Part shown: piece after piece, positions 39,997-48,956 of the stretch
How the letters are laid out: each line of letters starts with the position of its first letter
Numbering within the stretch: position 1 is the stretch's first letter
Source: Saccharopolyspora erythraea NRRL 2338
Lineage (GTDB): Bacteria > Actinomycetota > Actinomycetes > Mycobacteriales > Pseudonocardiaceae
DNA length: 64,000 bases
Direction: 5' to 3'
Assembly: GCF_000062885.1 (NCBI RefSeq)
Contig: NC_009142.1
Coordinates: 6,685,584 to 6,749,583, forward strand
Notes under the pieces: generated by a model
What the model was told of the DNA's origin: nothing
Databases searched by the model: none
What the model saw: the letters and a program-made list of their open reading frames with translations, nothing else
Position numbers and translations under genes: made by a program

Positions 39997-40833
39997 TCAG
40001 AACAGGACGGTCGCGAACGAGCCGAGCTCCTGGAACCCCACCTTGCGGTAGGCGATCCGGGCGCCGATGTTGTAGTCGTTGACGTACAGGCTCGCGGTGC
40101 GCCGGAACCCGCGCACCAGCCGGTCGGCCACCGCCGCGGTGCCCGCGGTGCCGATCCCGGTGCTGCGGCGGTCCGGATGCACCCAGACGCCCTGGATCTG
40201 GCCCACCGACCGCGACATCGCCCCGATCTCGGCCTTGAAGACGACCTGGCCGCCCTCGATGCGGGCGAAGGCCCGGCCACGGGCGATCAGCTCGGCGACC
40301 CGCGCCCGGTAGCCGGCCGCTCCCCCGTCGCTGGACGGGTCGATGCCGACCTCCTCGGTGAACATCGCGACCGCGGCGGGCAGGTAGATGTCGAGCTCGT
40401 CGGGACGGACCGGCCGGACCAGCGGGTCGGGGGCCACGCGCGGCGGCTCCGAGAGCACCATCAGCGGCTGGTCCGCGCGGACCTCGCGGGCCGGGCCCCA
40501 CTGCGGCTCCAGCTCCGCCCACAGGTTGAGCACCTGCTCGGCCGGGCCGACCAGCGACGAGCACACGCGGCGGCGGCGCAGGGCGCGGTCGGCGAAGGCC
40601 CGCATGGCGTCCGGCCGCCCCCGCAGCGGGATCAGGTTCACGCCGGAGAAGCAGAGCCCGTCGAGCTTGCTGCCGTAGCCCCACAGCTCGCCGCCGAGCC
40701 GCAGCGGGTGGACACCGGCCACCTCGACCCGCGACGCGACCATGCATGCCGCGACGGGGTCGGAGTCCAGCACCGAGCGGACGCCGACCGCGTCCCGTTC
40801 CTCCAGAAGCCGGGCACCGGCGAGCTTGAGCAC
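39997..40833 (-). CDS. GNAT N-acetyltransferase with DUF4081 domain
   Basis: The 278-residue protein has an N-terminal DUF4081-like region (VASRVEVAGVHPLRLGGELWGYG) and a C-terminal GNAT domain with VRPVRPDELDIYLPAAVAMFTEEVG, KAEIGAMSRSVGQIQGVWVHPDRRSTGIGTAG and LYVNDYNIGARIAYRKVGF. The substrate is unknown. This fusion is common beside ispG in actinobacteria. GTG at 40833 is the preferred start. Confidence 0.85.
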   Translation of the reverse strand: MLKLAGARLLEERDAVGVRSVLDSDPVAACMVASRVEVAGVHPLRLGGELWGYGSKLDGLCFSGVNLIPLRGRPDAMRAFADRALRRRRVCSSLVGPAEQVLNLWAELEPQWGPAREVRADQPLMVLSEPPRVAPDPLVRPVRPDELDIYLPAAVAMFTEEVGIDPSSDGGAAGYRARVAELIARGRAFARIEGGQVVFKAEIGAMSRSVGQIQGVWVHPDRRSTGIGTAGTAAVADRLVRGFRRTASLYVNDYNIGARIAYRKVGFQELGSFATVLF

Positions 40834-41197
40834 GCGCCAAGACTGCCAGAAATGGTGCGCACGAGGCTGTACCGCCCGGCACAGCAATCCCCATCTCGCC
40901 GCCGCACTCACCCGAAAGGAGTAGCGCGGCGCGTCGGCCGGACCGGAATTCGCGACCCGCGGACGCGACGCGCGCCGAGTACCGGGCGAAGCCCGAACGG
41001 GAACCGGTCAGCCGACGGTGACCGCGCCTGGCGGGCACGACCGTCCGGCCGGCCGGGCACGCCGCCCGCTCAGATCATCGAGGGACACCGCCCGGGTCGT
41101 CCGGGCACGCCGCTCCGGTCTGTCGGGCACATCGCCCCCTCGGCCGGGCACATAGCCCCGCTCGGCCAGGCACGCCGCTCCGGTTCGCGACCGCCGG
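40834..41197. repeat. Repeat-rich gap between GNAT gene and ispG
   Basis: The last 19 bases of ispG with its stop (CCGGTCAGCCGACGGTGAC, 41194-41212) are repeated at 41004-41022. Between them about six degenerate 20-24-bp units of the type YCGGSCRGGCACGCCGCYCCGGT run from about 41040 to 41185. No gene is recognised. Confidence 0.7.
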
Positions 41198-42355
41198 TCA
41201 GCCGACGGTGACGACCGGGGCGCCGGCCTCGGCCTCCTCGGCGGACTCCATGCCCTCGGCGATGCGCATGGCCTCCTCGATGAGGGTCTCCACGATCTGG
41301 TGCTCGGGCACGGTCTTGATGACCTCGCCCTTGACGAAGATCTGGCCCTTGCCGTTGCCGGAGGCCACGCCGAGGTCGGCCTCGCGGGCCTCACCGGGAC
41401 CGTTCACCACGCAGCCCATCACCGCCACGCGCAGCGGCACCTCCATGCCCTCCAGGCCCGCGGTGACCTCGTCGGCGAGCTTGTAGACGTCGACCTGGGC
41501 GCGGCCGCAGGACGGGCAGGAGACGATCTCCAGCTTGCGCGGGCGCAGGTTCATCGACTGCAGGATCTGCGCGCCGACCTTGATCTCCTCGACCGGCGGG
41601 GCCGACAGCGACACCCGGATGGTGTCGCCGATGCCCTGGCGCAGCAGCGCGCCGAAGGCCACCGCCGACTTGATCGTGCCCTGGAACGCGGGCCCGGCCT
41701 CGGTGACGCCCAGGTGCAGCGGGTAGTCGCACTGCTCGGCCAGGATCTCGTAGGCGCGCACCATCACGACCGGGTCGTTGTGCTTGACCGAGATCTTGAT
41801 GTCGTGGAAGTCGTGCTCGGCGAACAGGCTCGCCTCCCACAGCGCCGACTCGGCCAGCGCCTCCGGGGTGGCCTTGCCGTGCTTCTTGAGCAGCCGCGGG
41901 TCCAGCGAACCGGCGTTGACGCCGATCCGGATCGGCGTGCCGTGGTCCTTGGCGGCCTGCGCGATCTCCTTGACCTGGTCGTCGAATTTGCGGATGTTGC
42001 CGGGGTTGACCCGCACGCCCGCGCAGCCCGCCTCGATCGCGGCGAAGACGTACTTGGGCTGGAAGTGGATGTCGGCGATGACCGGGATCTGCGACTTCTT
42101 GGCGATCGCGGGCAGCGCCTCGGCGTCGTCGGCGCTCGGACAGGCGACCCGGACGATGTCGCAGCCGGAGGCGGTCAGCTCGGCGATCTGCTGGAGGGTG
42201 GCGTTGATGTCCGCCGTGTTGGTCGTGGTCATGCTCTGCACCGAGATGGGGTGCTCACTGCCCACGCCGACCGGCCCAACCTTGAGTTGGCGGGTCTTGC
42301 GCCGTTCGGCCAGCACCGGGAGCGGCGCGGCGGGCATGCCCAGGTCGACGGTCAT
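41198..42355 (-). CDS. ispG: (E)-4-hydroxy-3-methylbut-2-enyl-diphosphate synthase
   Basis: The 385-residue GcpE/IspG carries the TIM-barrel start [22 protein letters not shown] and the 4Fe-4S ligands: Cys-x2-Cys in [16 protein letters not shown] and Cys in [18 protein letters not shown], plus the matching Glu region. It makes HMBPP in the MEP route. ATG at 42355 has GAGAGG upstream. With dxr 1.6 kb upstream it forms the dxr-rseP-ispG order conserved in actinobacteria. Confidence 0.95.
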   Translation of the reverse strand: MTVDLGMPAAPLPVLAERRKTRQLKVGPVGVGSEHPISVQSMTTTNTADINATLQQIAELTASGCDIVRVACPSADDAEALPAIAKKSQIPVIADIHFQPKYVFAAIEAGCAGVRVNPGNIRKFDDQVKEIAQAAKDHGTPIRIGVNAGSLDPRLLKKHGKATPEALAESALWEASLFAEHDFHDIKISVKHNDPVVMVRAYEILAEQCDYPLHLGVTEAGPAFQGTIKSAVAFGALLRQGIGDTIRVSLSAPPVEEIKVGAQILQSMNLRPRKLEIVSCPSCGRAQVDVYKLADEVTAGLEGMEVPLRVAVMGCVVNGPGEAREADLGVASGNGKGQIFVKGEVIKTVPEHQIVETLIEEAMRIAEGMESAEEAEAGAPVVTVG

Positions 42356-42644
42356 CGATTCCTCTCCACCTCTGCGCGACGATTTCGGACGTCGGCATCC
42401 ACGATACCGGCGCTCTCTCACCCGCCTGGAGCCGGAAACCCCTCACCCGCATCACGGTCCGTGATCATTCACCGGCGGGACACCACACGGCAGCCTCGAC
42501 GCCACACGAGCGCGTGACGCGGGCGATGACCACTTCGCTTACGCGGACACCTTTCGCGTTCGGTGCTCCGCCCGCATGGCCGCAGTTGCCACACGTGCGT
42601 GTAATCGCCCTTGCCCAGCCCCCGACGGCCCGGGCGACGGGGCA

Positions 42645-43928
42645 CTAGAAGATCGTCACCGGATTGACGATGTCGGCCACCAGCACCAGCAGCGAGTAGG
42701 CGATGAACACCAGGCTGACGCCGTAGGCCAGCGGCATGAGCCGAGCGGTGTCGAACGGCCCCGGGTCGGGCCTGCGGAACAGCCTGGCGAACTTGCGCCG
42801 GACCGACTCCCACAGCGCCCCGGCGATGTGCCCGCCGTCCAGCGGCAGGATCGGCAGCATGTTCAGCACGAACAGCGAGAGGTTCACCCCGGCCAGCAGG
42901 TTGAACATCATCACGATCCGCGCGCCGACCGAGAACTGGTCGTAGGACAGCACCTCGCCGCCGAGCCTGCTGGCGCCGACGACGCCCACCGGCGAGTCGT
43001 CCTGGCGCTCACCGCCGAAGATCGCCGACACCAGGTCGGGCACCCGCTGCGGGAGCTCGATGACCTTCTGCACGGTCATGCCGATCATCTCGCCCATGGT
43101 GTTGACCACACCCGGGATGTCCTGCTTGACCAGCGCCGACGTCGGCGCCAGGCCGAGGAAGCCGACCCTGACCATCTGGTCGGTGTCCTTGAGGTTCGGC
43201 ATCTCGTTCTGCACCAGACTCGGGTGCAGGGTCAGCCGCTGTCCGCCGCGTTCGACGACCACCGGCACCGTGCCGCTGGACTGCCTGATGGCGAGCTGGA
43301 GCTGGTCCCAGGAGGCGTACGGGCGCCCGTTGAACTCGACGATCCTGTCGCCGGCCTGGAAGCCCGCGGCGGCGGCGGGGGTCGGCGGCGCGCCTGCCGG
43401 GCACTGCCCGGTGTTCTGGGCGGTCGCGGGCAGCACGCACTCGCTGACCTTGCCGACCGTGGTGGTCGGCTCCGGGGTGCCGTAGCCCATCAGGATGCCG
43501 GAGAAGATGACCACGGCCAGGATGAGGTTCATGAACGGGCCGCCGAACATCACGATGACGCGCTTCCACGGCTTGCGCTGGTAGAACTGCCGGTGCGCGT
43601 CCTCGGGGCGGACCTCCTCGGCGACCGCCTGCCGGGCGTCCTCGATCATCGTGCGCCACGGCGAGGACGACGCCGTGCGGCCGTACTCCTCGTCCTTCTT
43701 CGGCGGGAACATCCCGATCATGCGGATGTAGCCGCCGAGCGGGATGAGCTTGAGCCCGTACTCCGTCTCGCCCTTCTTGCGGGACCAGATCGTGCGGCCG
43801 AAGCCGACCATGTACTGGGTGACCTTGACGCCGAAGAGCTTGGCCCACATCAGGTGGCCGAGTTCGTGCCAGGCGATCGACAGCAGCAGCCCGACGAAGA
43901 AGATCAGGATGCCCAGGACGACCAGCAT
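42645..43928 (-). CDS. rseP: Site-2 intramembrane metalloprotease (RseP/Rip1 type)
   Basis: The 427-residue protein has the M50 zinc motif HELGH in LLLSIAWHELGHLMWAKLFGV near the N-terminus, GGYIRMIGMF, a central PDZ domain (AAAGFQAGDRIVEFNGRPYASWDQL) and the LDGGH motif in LPILPLDGGHIAGAL that supplies the third ligand. It cleaves anti-sigma factors and other membrane proteins. The ATG follows the dxr stop directly (TAGATG on the coding strand), which indicates coupling. Confidence 0.93.
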   Translation of the reverse strand: MLVVLGILIFFVGLLLSIAWHELGHLMWAKLFGVKVTQYMVGFGRTIWSRKKGETEYGLKLIPLGGYIRMIGMFPPKKDEEYGRTASSSPWRTMIEDARQAVAEEVRPEDAHRQFYQRKPWKRVIVMFGGPFMNLILAVVIFSGILMGYGTPEPTTTVGKVSECVLPATAQNTGQCPAGAPPTPAAAAGFQAGDRIVEFNGRPYASWDQLQLAIRQSSGTVPVVVERGGQRLTLHPSLVQNEMPNLKDTDQMVRVGFLGLAPTSALVKQDIPGVVNTMGEMIGMTVQKVIELPQRVPDLVSAIFGGERQDDSPVGVVGASRLGGEVLSYDQFSVGARIVMMFNLLAGVNLSLFVLNMLPILPLDGGHIAGALWESVRRKFARLFRRPDPGPFDTARLMPLAYGVSLVFIAYSLLVLVADIVNPVTIF

Positions 43929-45203
43929 CTACTTAGACCTCCCTGCCGCGACCAGCTCCCGGGCGCGCACCCGCGCCCACTCCTCGGCCGCGAAGACCTC
44001 GTCCACGCTCGCCGGCTCGGCCCGCCACTGGTCCGCCTCGGAGAGCACCTCACCGACAGTGTGCACGATCGATGTGAAACCGAGGTTGCCCGCGACGAAG
44101 ACGGCCAGCGCCTCCTCGTTGGCGGCGTTGTAGATCGCGGGCAGGCCGCCTCCCGTGCTGCCCGCGTGCCTGGCCAGCTCCACCGCCGGGAAAGCCTCGT
44201 TGTCGACCGGCTCGAAGGTCCACGACATCGCCTCGGTGAACGACAGCGCGGGCGCCGCGCCGGGCACCCGGTTCGGCCAGTCCAGGCCGAGCGCGATCGG
44301 CAGCCGCATGTTCGGCGGGCTGGCCTGGGCCAGCGTCGAGCCGTCGGTGAAGGTCACCATCGAGTGCACGATCGACTGCGGGTGCACCACCACGTCGATG
44401 CGCTCGTAGGGGATGCCGAACAGCAGGTGCGCCTCGATCAGCTCCAGGCCCTTGTTGACCAGGGTCGCGGAGTTGATGGTCACCACGTTGCCCATCGACC
44501 AGGTGGGGTGGGCCAGGGCCTGCTCCAGGGTCACCTCGCGCAGCTCCTCGGCGCGGCGCCCGCGGAACGGCCCGCCCGACGCGGTCAGCACCAGCCGGTC
44601 GACCTCGTGGGCGCGGCCGCCGAGCAGGCACTGGGCCAGCGCGGAGTGCTCGGAGTCGACCGGGACGATCTGGCCCGGCTCGGCCGCCCGCAGGACCAGC
44701 GAGCCGCCCGCGATCAGCGACTCCTTGTTGGCCAGCGCGAGCTGGGCGCCGGAGGCCAGCGCGGCCAGCGTCGGCCGCAGGCCGCGCGAGCCGTCGACGC
44801 CGTTGAGCACCACGTCGGCCGGGGTGGTCTCGACGAGCTCGGTGGCGGCGTCGGGGCCGGCCAGCAGGCGCGGCAGCTTGAAGTCGCCCGCCGCGTAGCC
44901 GAGGCGCTGGGCCTCGGCGTAGAGCGCGAGCTGCACGTCCTCGACCGCGGTGCCCTTGGCCACTGCGACGGCGCCGACGCCGAACTCCAGGGCCTGCGCG
45001 GCCAGCGCGCCGGGGTCGCTGCCTCCCGCCGCGATCCCGGCGACGCGGAACCAGTCCGGGTTCTGCCGGATCACGTCGAGCGCCTGGGTTCCGATCGACC
45101 CGGTCGAGCCGAGCACGACCACGGTCCGTGGCTCGCCGCGCGCCGGAGGGGCCGGTGCGGCTGCGGTGTCTGGGTGCGGGTTCACGGGAGGCATCGCGGC
45201 CAT
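43929..45203 (-). CDS. dxr: 1-deoxy-D-xylulose-5-phosphate reductoisomerase
   Basis: The 424-residue enzyme has the NADPH motif [43 protein letters not shown] (metal ligands) and ASGGPFRG, then [23 protein letters not shown]. It converts DXP to MEP, the first committed step of the MEP route. ATG at 45203 (MAAMPPVN) is chosen; ATG 45194 is also possible. It is the first gene of the dxr-rseP-ispG group. Confidence 0.94.
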   Translation of the reverse strand: MAAMPPVNPHPDTAAAPAPPARGEPRTVVVLGSTGSIGTQALDVIRQNPDWFRVAGIAAGGSDPGALAAQALEFGVGAVAVAKGTAVEDVQLALYAEAQRLGYAAGDFKLPRLLAGPDAATELVETTPADVVLNGVDGSRGLRPTLAALASGAQLALANKESLIAGGSLVLRAAEPGQIVPVDSEHSALAQCLLGGRAHEVDRLVLTASGGPFRGRRAEELREVTLEQALAHPTWSMGNVVTINSATLVNKGLELIEAHLLFGIPYERIDVVVHPQSIVHSMVTFTDGSTLAQASPPNMRLPIALGLDWPNRVPGAAPALSFTEAMSWTFEPVDNEAFPAVELARHAGSTGGGLPAIYNAANEEALAVFVAGNLGFTSIVHTVGEVLSEADQWRAEPASVDEVFAAEEWARVRARELVAAGRSK

Positions 45204-45314
45204 TGTCCCCGAAGGGTGTAAGGGGTCGTCGCTCCTGGTGCGCGAACGACCGTCCGCGGTCACGATCGGGGTAGGCCGGTGTCGGCCTGACCGCAGGCAG
45301 GAAGGGGTTGAGCC

Positions 45315-45587
45315 ATGGGCATCATCGGGTGGATCGTGCTCGGACTCATCGTGGGCGCCATCGCGAAGGCCATCATGCCCGGCAAGGACCCGGGTGGGAT
45401 CCTCGTCACGATGCTGCTGGGGGTCGTCGGCGCGTTCTTGGGCGGTCTGATCGGCAACTTCATCTTCGGCGTCGGCATCGACCGGTTCTGGTCGCTCAGC
45501 ACCTGGCTGCTGGCGATCCTGGGGTCGGTGATCGTGCTGGGCATCTACCGGGCCGTGGTCGGCCGCAAGGCCGTCGGCAAGGGCTGA
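45315..45587 (+). CDS. GlsB/YeaQ/YmgE-family stress-response membrane protein
   Basis: The 90-residue protein has three hydrophobic segments with the family signature [24 protein letters not shown] and [12 protein letters not shown]. Members are small transglycosylase-associated-like membrane proteins induced by stress. ATG with GGAAGGGG upstream. Divergent from dxr. Confidence 0.9.
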   Translation: MGIIGWIVLGLIVGAIAKAIMPGKDPGGILVTMLLGVVGAFLGGLIGNFIFGVGIDRFWSLSTWLLAILGSVIVLGIYRAVVGRKAVGKG

Positions 45588-45616
45588 CGACCGGCCGCCA
45601 CCGCCGGTCCCTGAGG

Positions 45617-45655
45617 GAGCCTCTGCGGCAGCCCGCCCAAGCTGCCGCAAGGCTC
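45617..45655 (+). terminator. Hairpin terminator after the GlsB-like gene
   Basis: GAGCCTCTGCGGCAG (45617-45631) pairs with CTGCCGCAAGGCTC (45642-45655) with a single bulge. It sits 30 bases after the stop. The T-tract is weak, as is usual in actinobacteria. Confidence 0.6.
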
Positions 45656-45831
45656 AGGCGCAGCGCACCACGGGTCCGCTCGGACGAGCGCGGCCCGGTC
45701 CGCGACCGCCCGCAGGCCAGATCGCCTGCGGGCCGCGACCCGCTGTGTGCGAGGATGGGTTTCGCGCGGACCGGTCGTCGCGCGAGCAAGGATTCCGGCC
45801 CAGGTGGCCGGTGTTGCACAGGAGGGCATTC

Positions 45832-46119
45832 GTGGCGAGCACCGAGCTGGAGAAGAAGCCCAGCCAGGCCATCGACCCGGCCGAGGAGCCGTCGGTCGAC
45901 TGGGGCTGGCACGGAGGTTTCCCGAAGGGCACCCAGATCGCCGGCTGGTTCTCCGTCTTCGCGGTGCTGGTGATGCTCATCGGCAACCACCAGGGCATCC
46001 TCAGCGGTGGCGCGAGCTTCAAGACCGAGGACGGCTGGCTGGTCTTCATCGCCGCCGCGCTGGTCGTCGGTCTGCTGGCGGACCTGCGCCGCAAGCGCAC
46101 CTCCTGGCGCCGCCGCTGA
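45832..46119 (+). CDS. DUF2631 family membrane protein
   Basis: The 95-residue protein begins with a hydrophilic segment ending VDWGWHGGFPKGTQIAGWF and has two transmembrane helices and a basic end (DLRRKRTSWRRR). This is the DUF2631 pattern, an actinobacterial family often next to dxr/rseP. GTG at 45832 follows AGGAGGG. Confidence 0.85.
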   Translation: MASTELEKKPSQAIDPAEEPSVDWGWHGGFPKGTQIAGWFSVFAVLVMLIGNHQGILSGGASFKTEDGWLVFIAAALVVGLLADLRRKRTSWRRR

Positions 46120-46140
46120 GCGCAGGAGCGCAGAGCTGAG

Positions 46141-46169
46141 AAGGGCCGTCCCCGCGCGGGGCGGCCCTT
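46141..46169 (+). terminator. Hairpin terminator after the DUF2631 gene
   Basis: AAGGGCCGTCCCC and GGGGCGGCCCTT form a 12-13-bp stem with a CGCG loop and one bulged base, followed by CGTCG. Located 22 bases after the stop. Confidence 0.7.
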
Positions 46170-46271
46170 CGTCGCGCCCGGACCGCTCGCGGCGCGCAGG
46201 TCCCCCGGGCGCGGGCCGCCTCTCCCCTTCGTGACATCGCACACGCCGACTCACGAAGGAGAGCTCAACCC

Positions 46272-47159
46272 ATGCGCATCGACGTCCCGGACGCCCTGGT
46301 CGCGACGCACGGCGCGGACTGGGCGGCAGCGCTGCCCGGGCTGCTCGCGGACCTGGCCGACCGCTGGGAACTTCGACCGGACGGTCAGGCCGGGCACGGG
46401 ATGGCCGGGCTGGTGCTACCGGTGACCAGGGCAGGTGAACCCGCCGTGCTCAAGTTCCAGCCGGAGCACACCGCCGCCGCGGTGGCCGGCCTGCGGGCGT
46501 GGGACGGCCGCGGCGCGGTGCGCCTGCTGGACCACGACCCCGGCAGCGGCGCCCTGCTACTCGAGCGGCTGGACGCCTCCCGGCCACTGTCGGCCGTGGC
46601 CGACGACACCGCAGCCACGCGGGTCCTCGCCGGTCTGCTGGCGAGGCTGGTCGCCGCGCCCGCGCCGCCCGGCGTGCCCCGGCTGGCCGACGTCGCGTCC
46701 GCGATGCTCGACCAAGCGCCCAGCGCCGTTCCCGCACTGCACGACATCGCCGAGCGGCGGCTGCTGCGCACCTGCGCGTCCGCCGTCGCCGAGCTGGTCG
46801 ACGAGCCGGGCGACCGGCTGCTGCACTGGGACCTGCACCACGACAACGTCCTCGCCGGTCAGCGCGAGCCGTGGCTGGCCATCGACCCCGAACCGCTGGC
46901 AGGCGATCCGGGGTTCGACCTGTGGCCTGCGCTGGAGGGCCGGTGGGACGCAGTGGTCGCGACCGGCGCCCCGGAGCGCGCGGTGCTGCGCCGGTTCGAC
47001 CTGCTCACCGACGTGCTGGGCCTCGACCGGCGGCGCGCCGCGGGCTGGACGCTGGGTCGCGTCCTGCAGAACGCGCTGTGGGACGTCGAGGACGGCAAGC
47101 GTGCTTTGTCGCCGTCCGACGTCACCATCGCCACCGCCCTGCTGAGAGCCGTCCTCTGA
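46272..47159 (+). CDS. Aminoglycoside/hydroxyurea phosphotransferase-like kinase
   Basis: The 295-residue protein matches the APH(6)/streptomycin kinase family: LVLPVTRAGEPAVLKFQPE with the ATP-binding Lys, LLERLDASRPLS, then the catalytic loop LLHWDLHHDNVL and LAIDPEPLAGDPGFDLWPAL with the metal-binding Asp. Such enzymes can give streptomycin or hydroxyurea resistance; the actual substrate is not known. It is the last host gene before the integrated element, 58 bases upstream of the integrase. Confidence 0.85.
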   Translation: MRIDVPDALVATHGADWAAALPGLLADLADRWELRPDGQAGHGMAGLVLPVTRAGEPAVLKFQPEHTAAAVAGLRAWDGRGAVRLLDHDPGSGALLLERLDASRPLSAVADDTAATRVLAGLLARLVAAPAPPGVPRLADVASAMLDQAPSAVPALHDIAERRLLRTCASAVAELVDEPGDRLLHWDLHHDNVLAGQREPWLAIDPEPLAGDPGFDLWPALEGRWDAVVATGAPERAVLRRFDLLTDVLGLDRRRAAGWTLGRVLQNALWDVEDGKRALSPSDVTIATALLRAVL

Positions 47160-47165
47160 TCGTCT

Positions 47166-47182
47166 AAGCGGCGCAGCCGCTT
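47166..47182 (+). terminator. Short hairpin after the APH-like gene
   Basis: AAGCGGC-GCA-GCCGCTT is a perfect 7-bp hairpin with a three-base loop, placed directly after the APH stop. It lies on the host side of the proposed element end. Confidence 0.55.
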
Positions 47183-47212
47183 GGCCCGATAGCCATTTGT
47201 TTCACTACTATT
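47183..47212. other. Candidate attL of the integrated element
   Basis: The sequence directly upstream of the serine integrase, read on the minus strand, is TAGTAGTGAAACAAATGGCTATCGGGCC. It resembles the sequence at 62643-62672, AGTAGGTGAACAAATCGCCTACCGCC, read on the plus strand. Mirror-image similarity is what attL and attR of a large serine integrase should show, because attP and attB are each inverted repeats about the core. The match is imperfect with two small gaps, so the crossover dinucleotide cannot be named. Confidence 0.45.
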
Positions 47213-47217
47213 GAAGC

Positions 47218-48756
47218 ATGGGGACAAGGAAAAACACGGGACAGGGTGGTCGTCGGCTCGTTCTGGATTCTTACGCGCGTTTGTCGCGCGTGCCGGATAC
47301 GGGCGAGTGGGAGAAGGTGGAGACTCAGCACGAGGACAACCTGAAGGTGTTGGACAGGTTGGGTGCGGAGTTAGGTAAGCCACTCGACGATGGGATATCG
47401 GCGTGGAAGAAGGGGGTTCGGCGGCCGGGTTGGGATGAGTTGCTGGATCGGGTGCGGCAGGGGTTGTCGGATGGTGTCGTTATCTGGCACACGGACCGGT
47501 TGTTTCGTCAGCCGCGCGATCTGGAGACGCTGATTGATCTCGCCGATAAGGGGTTCGCGATCTATTCGGCGCGTGGCCGCCGGGACTTGTCCGATCCCGA
47601 TGACCGGTTCATCTTGCGTATCGAAGTCGCGCACGCGGCCCGGTCGTCGGACGACACGCAACGCCGGATCAAGCGCCGCCAGCACACGTTGCGCGAGAAG
47701 GGCATCCCCCATCGTGGCCCCCGCCGGTTCGGCCGCCCCGGTAAGGATCGCACCTGGCAGCCGCCGGAAGGGGACAGCGAACTGCCGTTGGACGAGCGGG
47801 CACAGCGGCCGGAGGTAGCGCCCACGTTGGTCGCTGCCGAACGCGGCGCGATCGCCGACGCCGCCGAGACGCTGCTGGCGGGTGTCCAGTCTTTGGAGGA
47901 AGTGGCCAAGGACTGGAACGCGCGCGGGTTGACCACCGCGACCGGTCTGTTGTGGGTCGGGAATGGTGTCCGAGACGTCATGCTTCGGGCCAGTAACGCG
48001 GGTTTGATCGAACATTACGGAAACATCGTCGGCCCCAGTACTGAAGACCCCATCATTGACGTGTCGACATGGGAGCGGCTTCGTGCGAAGTTCGCCGCCC
48101 GCCGACGTGGCCGAGTGCCCAGCATGTCCTATGTGGGGACAGGGATTCTGCGGTGCGGTTTGTGCGGTGCGAAACTGACCTCGCGGACGTATGCGCGGGT
48201 GCCGTATCCGGACGGGACGAAATCTCGCCAGTACTATTGCGCGGCCAACCGCCGGGGGTGCGGCAAGGTGGCCGCTGACATGCGCCGGGTGGACGAGGAA
48301 TTGCGTACGTTCGTGGTGGCGCGGTTGTCTGACTCGCGGTTCGCCGAGGCGGTTTCTGCCGCTCGCGCCCAGGTCTCGGACCGCCTGGACGAGGTCACCG
48401 CCGAGATCACCGAGTGCGAGCGGCTGCAAGAGGAGCTTGCGGCCAAGCTGGGACGCCGCGAGCTGACGCTGAAGGCGTTCGAGACCGCCAACGCCCCGTT
48501 GGCCGAGTCGCTGCACGCCCTCTACGCCGAGCGGGACAAGCTGTCCGGTGGGAGCCCGGAGGGTCCCACGGCCGCCCAGCCTGCCGAGGTGATCGCCCAG
48601 CAGTGGGACAGCGCCGAGCCTGCCGAGCGTCGCGCGTTGTTCACCCAAGCGCTGGGCCAGCACACGATGGTGATTGACCCGGCGATCAAGGATCGTAAAC
48701 GCAAGTGGGACCCCGCCCGGGTACGGATCGCCGACCACGTCCAGGCCGCCGCCTAG
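47218..48756 (+). CDS. int: Large serine recombinase (integrase)
   Basis: This 512-residue protein has an N-terminal resolvase domain (LVLDSYARLSRVPDTGEWEKVETQ, catalytic Ser23; DGVVIWHTDRLFRQPRDLE with active-site Arg residues), a recombinase domain (KGIPHRGPRRFGR; VGNGVRDVMLRASNAGLIEHYG), a zinc ribbon (ILRCGLCGAKL...YYCAANRRGCGKV) and a coiled coil (DRLDEVTAEITECERLQEELAAKLG). It would integrate and excise the element, with an unknown directionality factor. ATG at 47218; it is the first gene of the element, next to the proposed attL. Confidence 0.94.
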   Translation: MGTRKNTGQGGRRLVLDSYARLSRVPDTGEWEKVETQHEDNLKVLDRLGAELGKPLDDGISAWKKGVRRPGWDELLDRVRQGLSDGVVIWHTDRLFRQPRDLETLIDLADKGFAIYSARGRRDLSDPDDRFILRIEVAHAARSSDDTQRRIKRRQHTLREKGIPHRGPRRFGRPGKDRTWQPPEGDSELPLDERAQRPEVAPTLVAAERGAIADAAETLLAGVQSLEEVAKDWNARGLTTATGLLWVGNGVRDVMLRASNAGLIEHYGNIVGPSTEDPIIDVSTWERLRAKFAARRRGRVPSMSYVGTGILRCGLCGAKLTSRTYARVPYPDGTKSRQYYCAANRRGCGKVAADMRRVDEELRTFVVARLSDSRFAEAVSAARAQVSDRLDEVTAEITECERLQEELAAKLGRRELTLKAFETANAPLAESLHALYAERDKLSGGSPEGPTAAQPAEVIAQQWDSAEPAERRALFTQALGQHTMVIDPAIKDRKRKWDPARVRIADHVQAAA

Positions 48757-48765
48757 TCGGACCGG

Positions 48766-48800
48766 CCGAGCCCTGGTCACTTCTCGTGATCAGGGTTCGG
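48766..48800. terminator. Bidirectional hairpin between integrase and the rep operon
   Basis: CCGAGCCCTGGTCAC (48766-48780) and GTGATCAGGGTTCGG (48786-48800) pair with one G-T pair and a mismatch. It lies between converging genes and includes the last codons of the 59-residue ORF. Confidence 0.6.
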
Positions 48801-48956
48801 CTCGTCGTGCTGGTCGATCCGCCGCAGGATCAGACCCACCGTCGATATCTCGTCCGCCGACAACGGAGGCATGCCAGCACTGACCCGACGCCAGTACGCC
48901 CACCGATCGGCCCGGTCCGGGGTCTCGCCCTCTTGCTCCGGCGGGAGCGTGGTCAT
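48777..48956 (-). CDS. Small hypothetical protein (59 aa) of the rep operon
   Basis: The protein, MTTLPPEQEGETPDRADRWAYW..., is acidic with a central WAYWRRVSAGMPPLSADEISTVGLILRRI helix. I recognise no family, but a short ORF with this spacing after the replication gene is common in AICEs. Its ATG overlaps the rep stop (ATGA). Confidence 0.65.
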   Translation of the reverse strand: MTTLPPEQEGETPDRADRWAYWRRVSAGMPPLSADEISTVGLILRRIDQHDEPNPDHEK

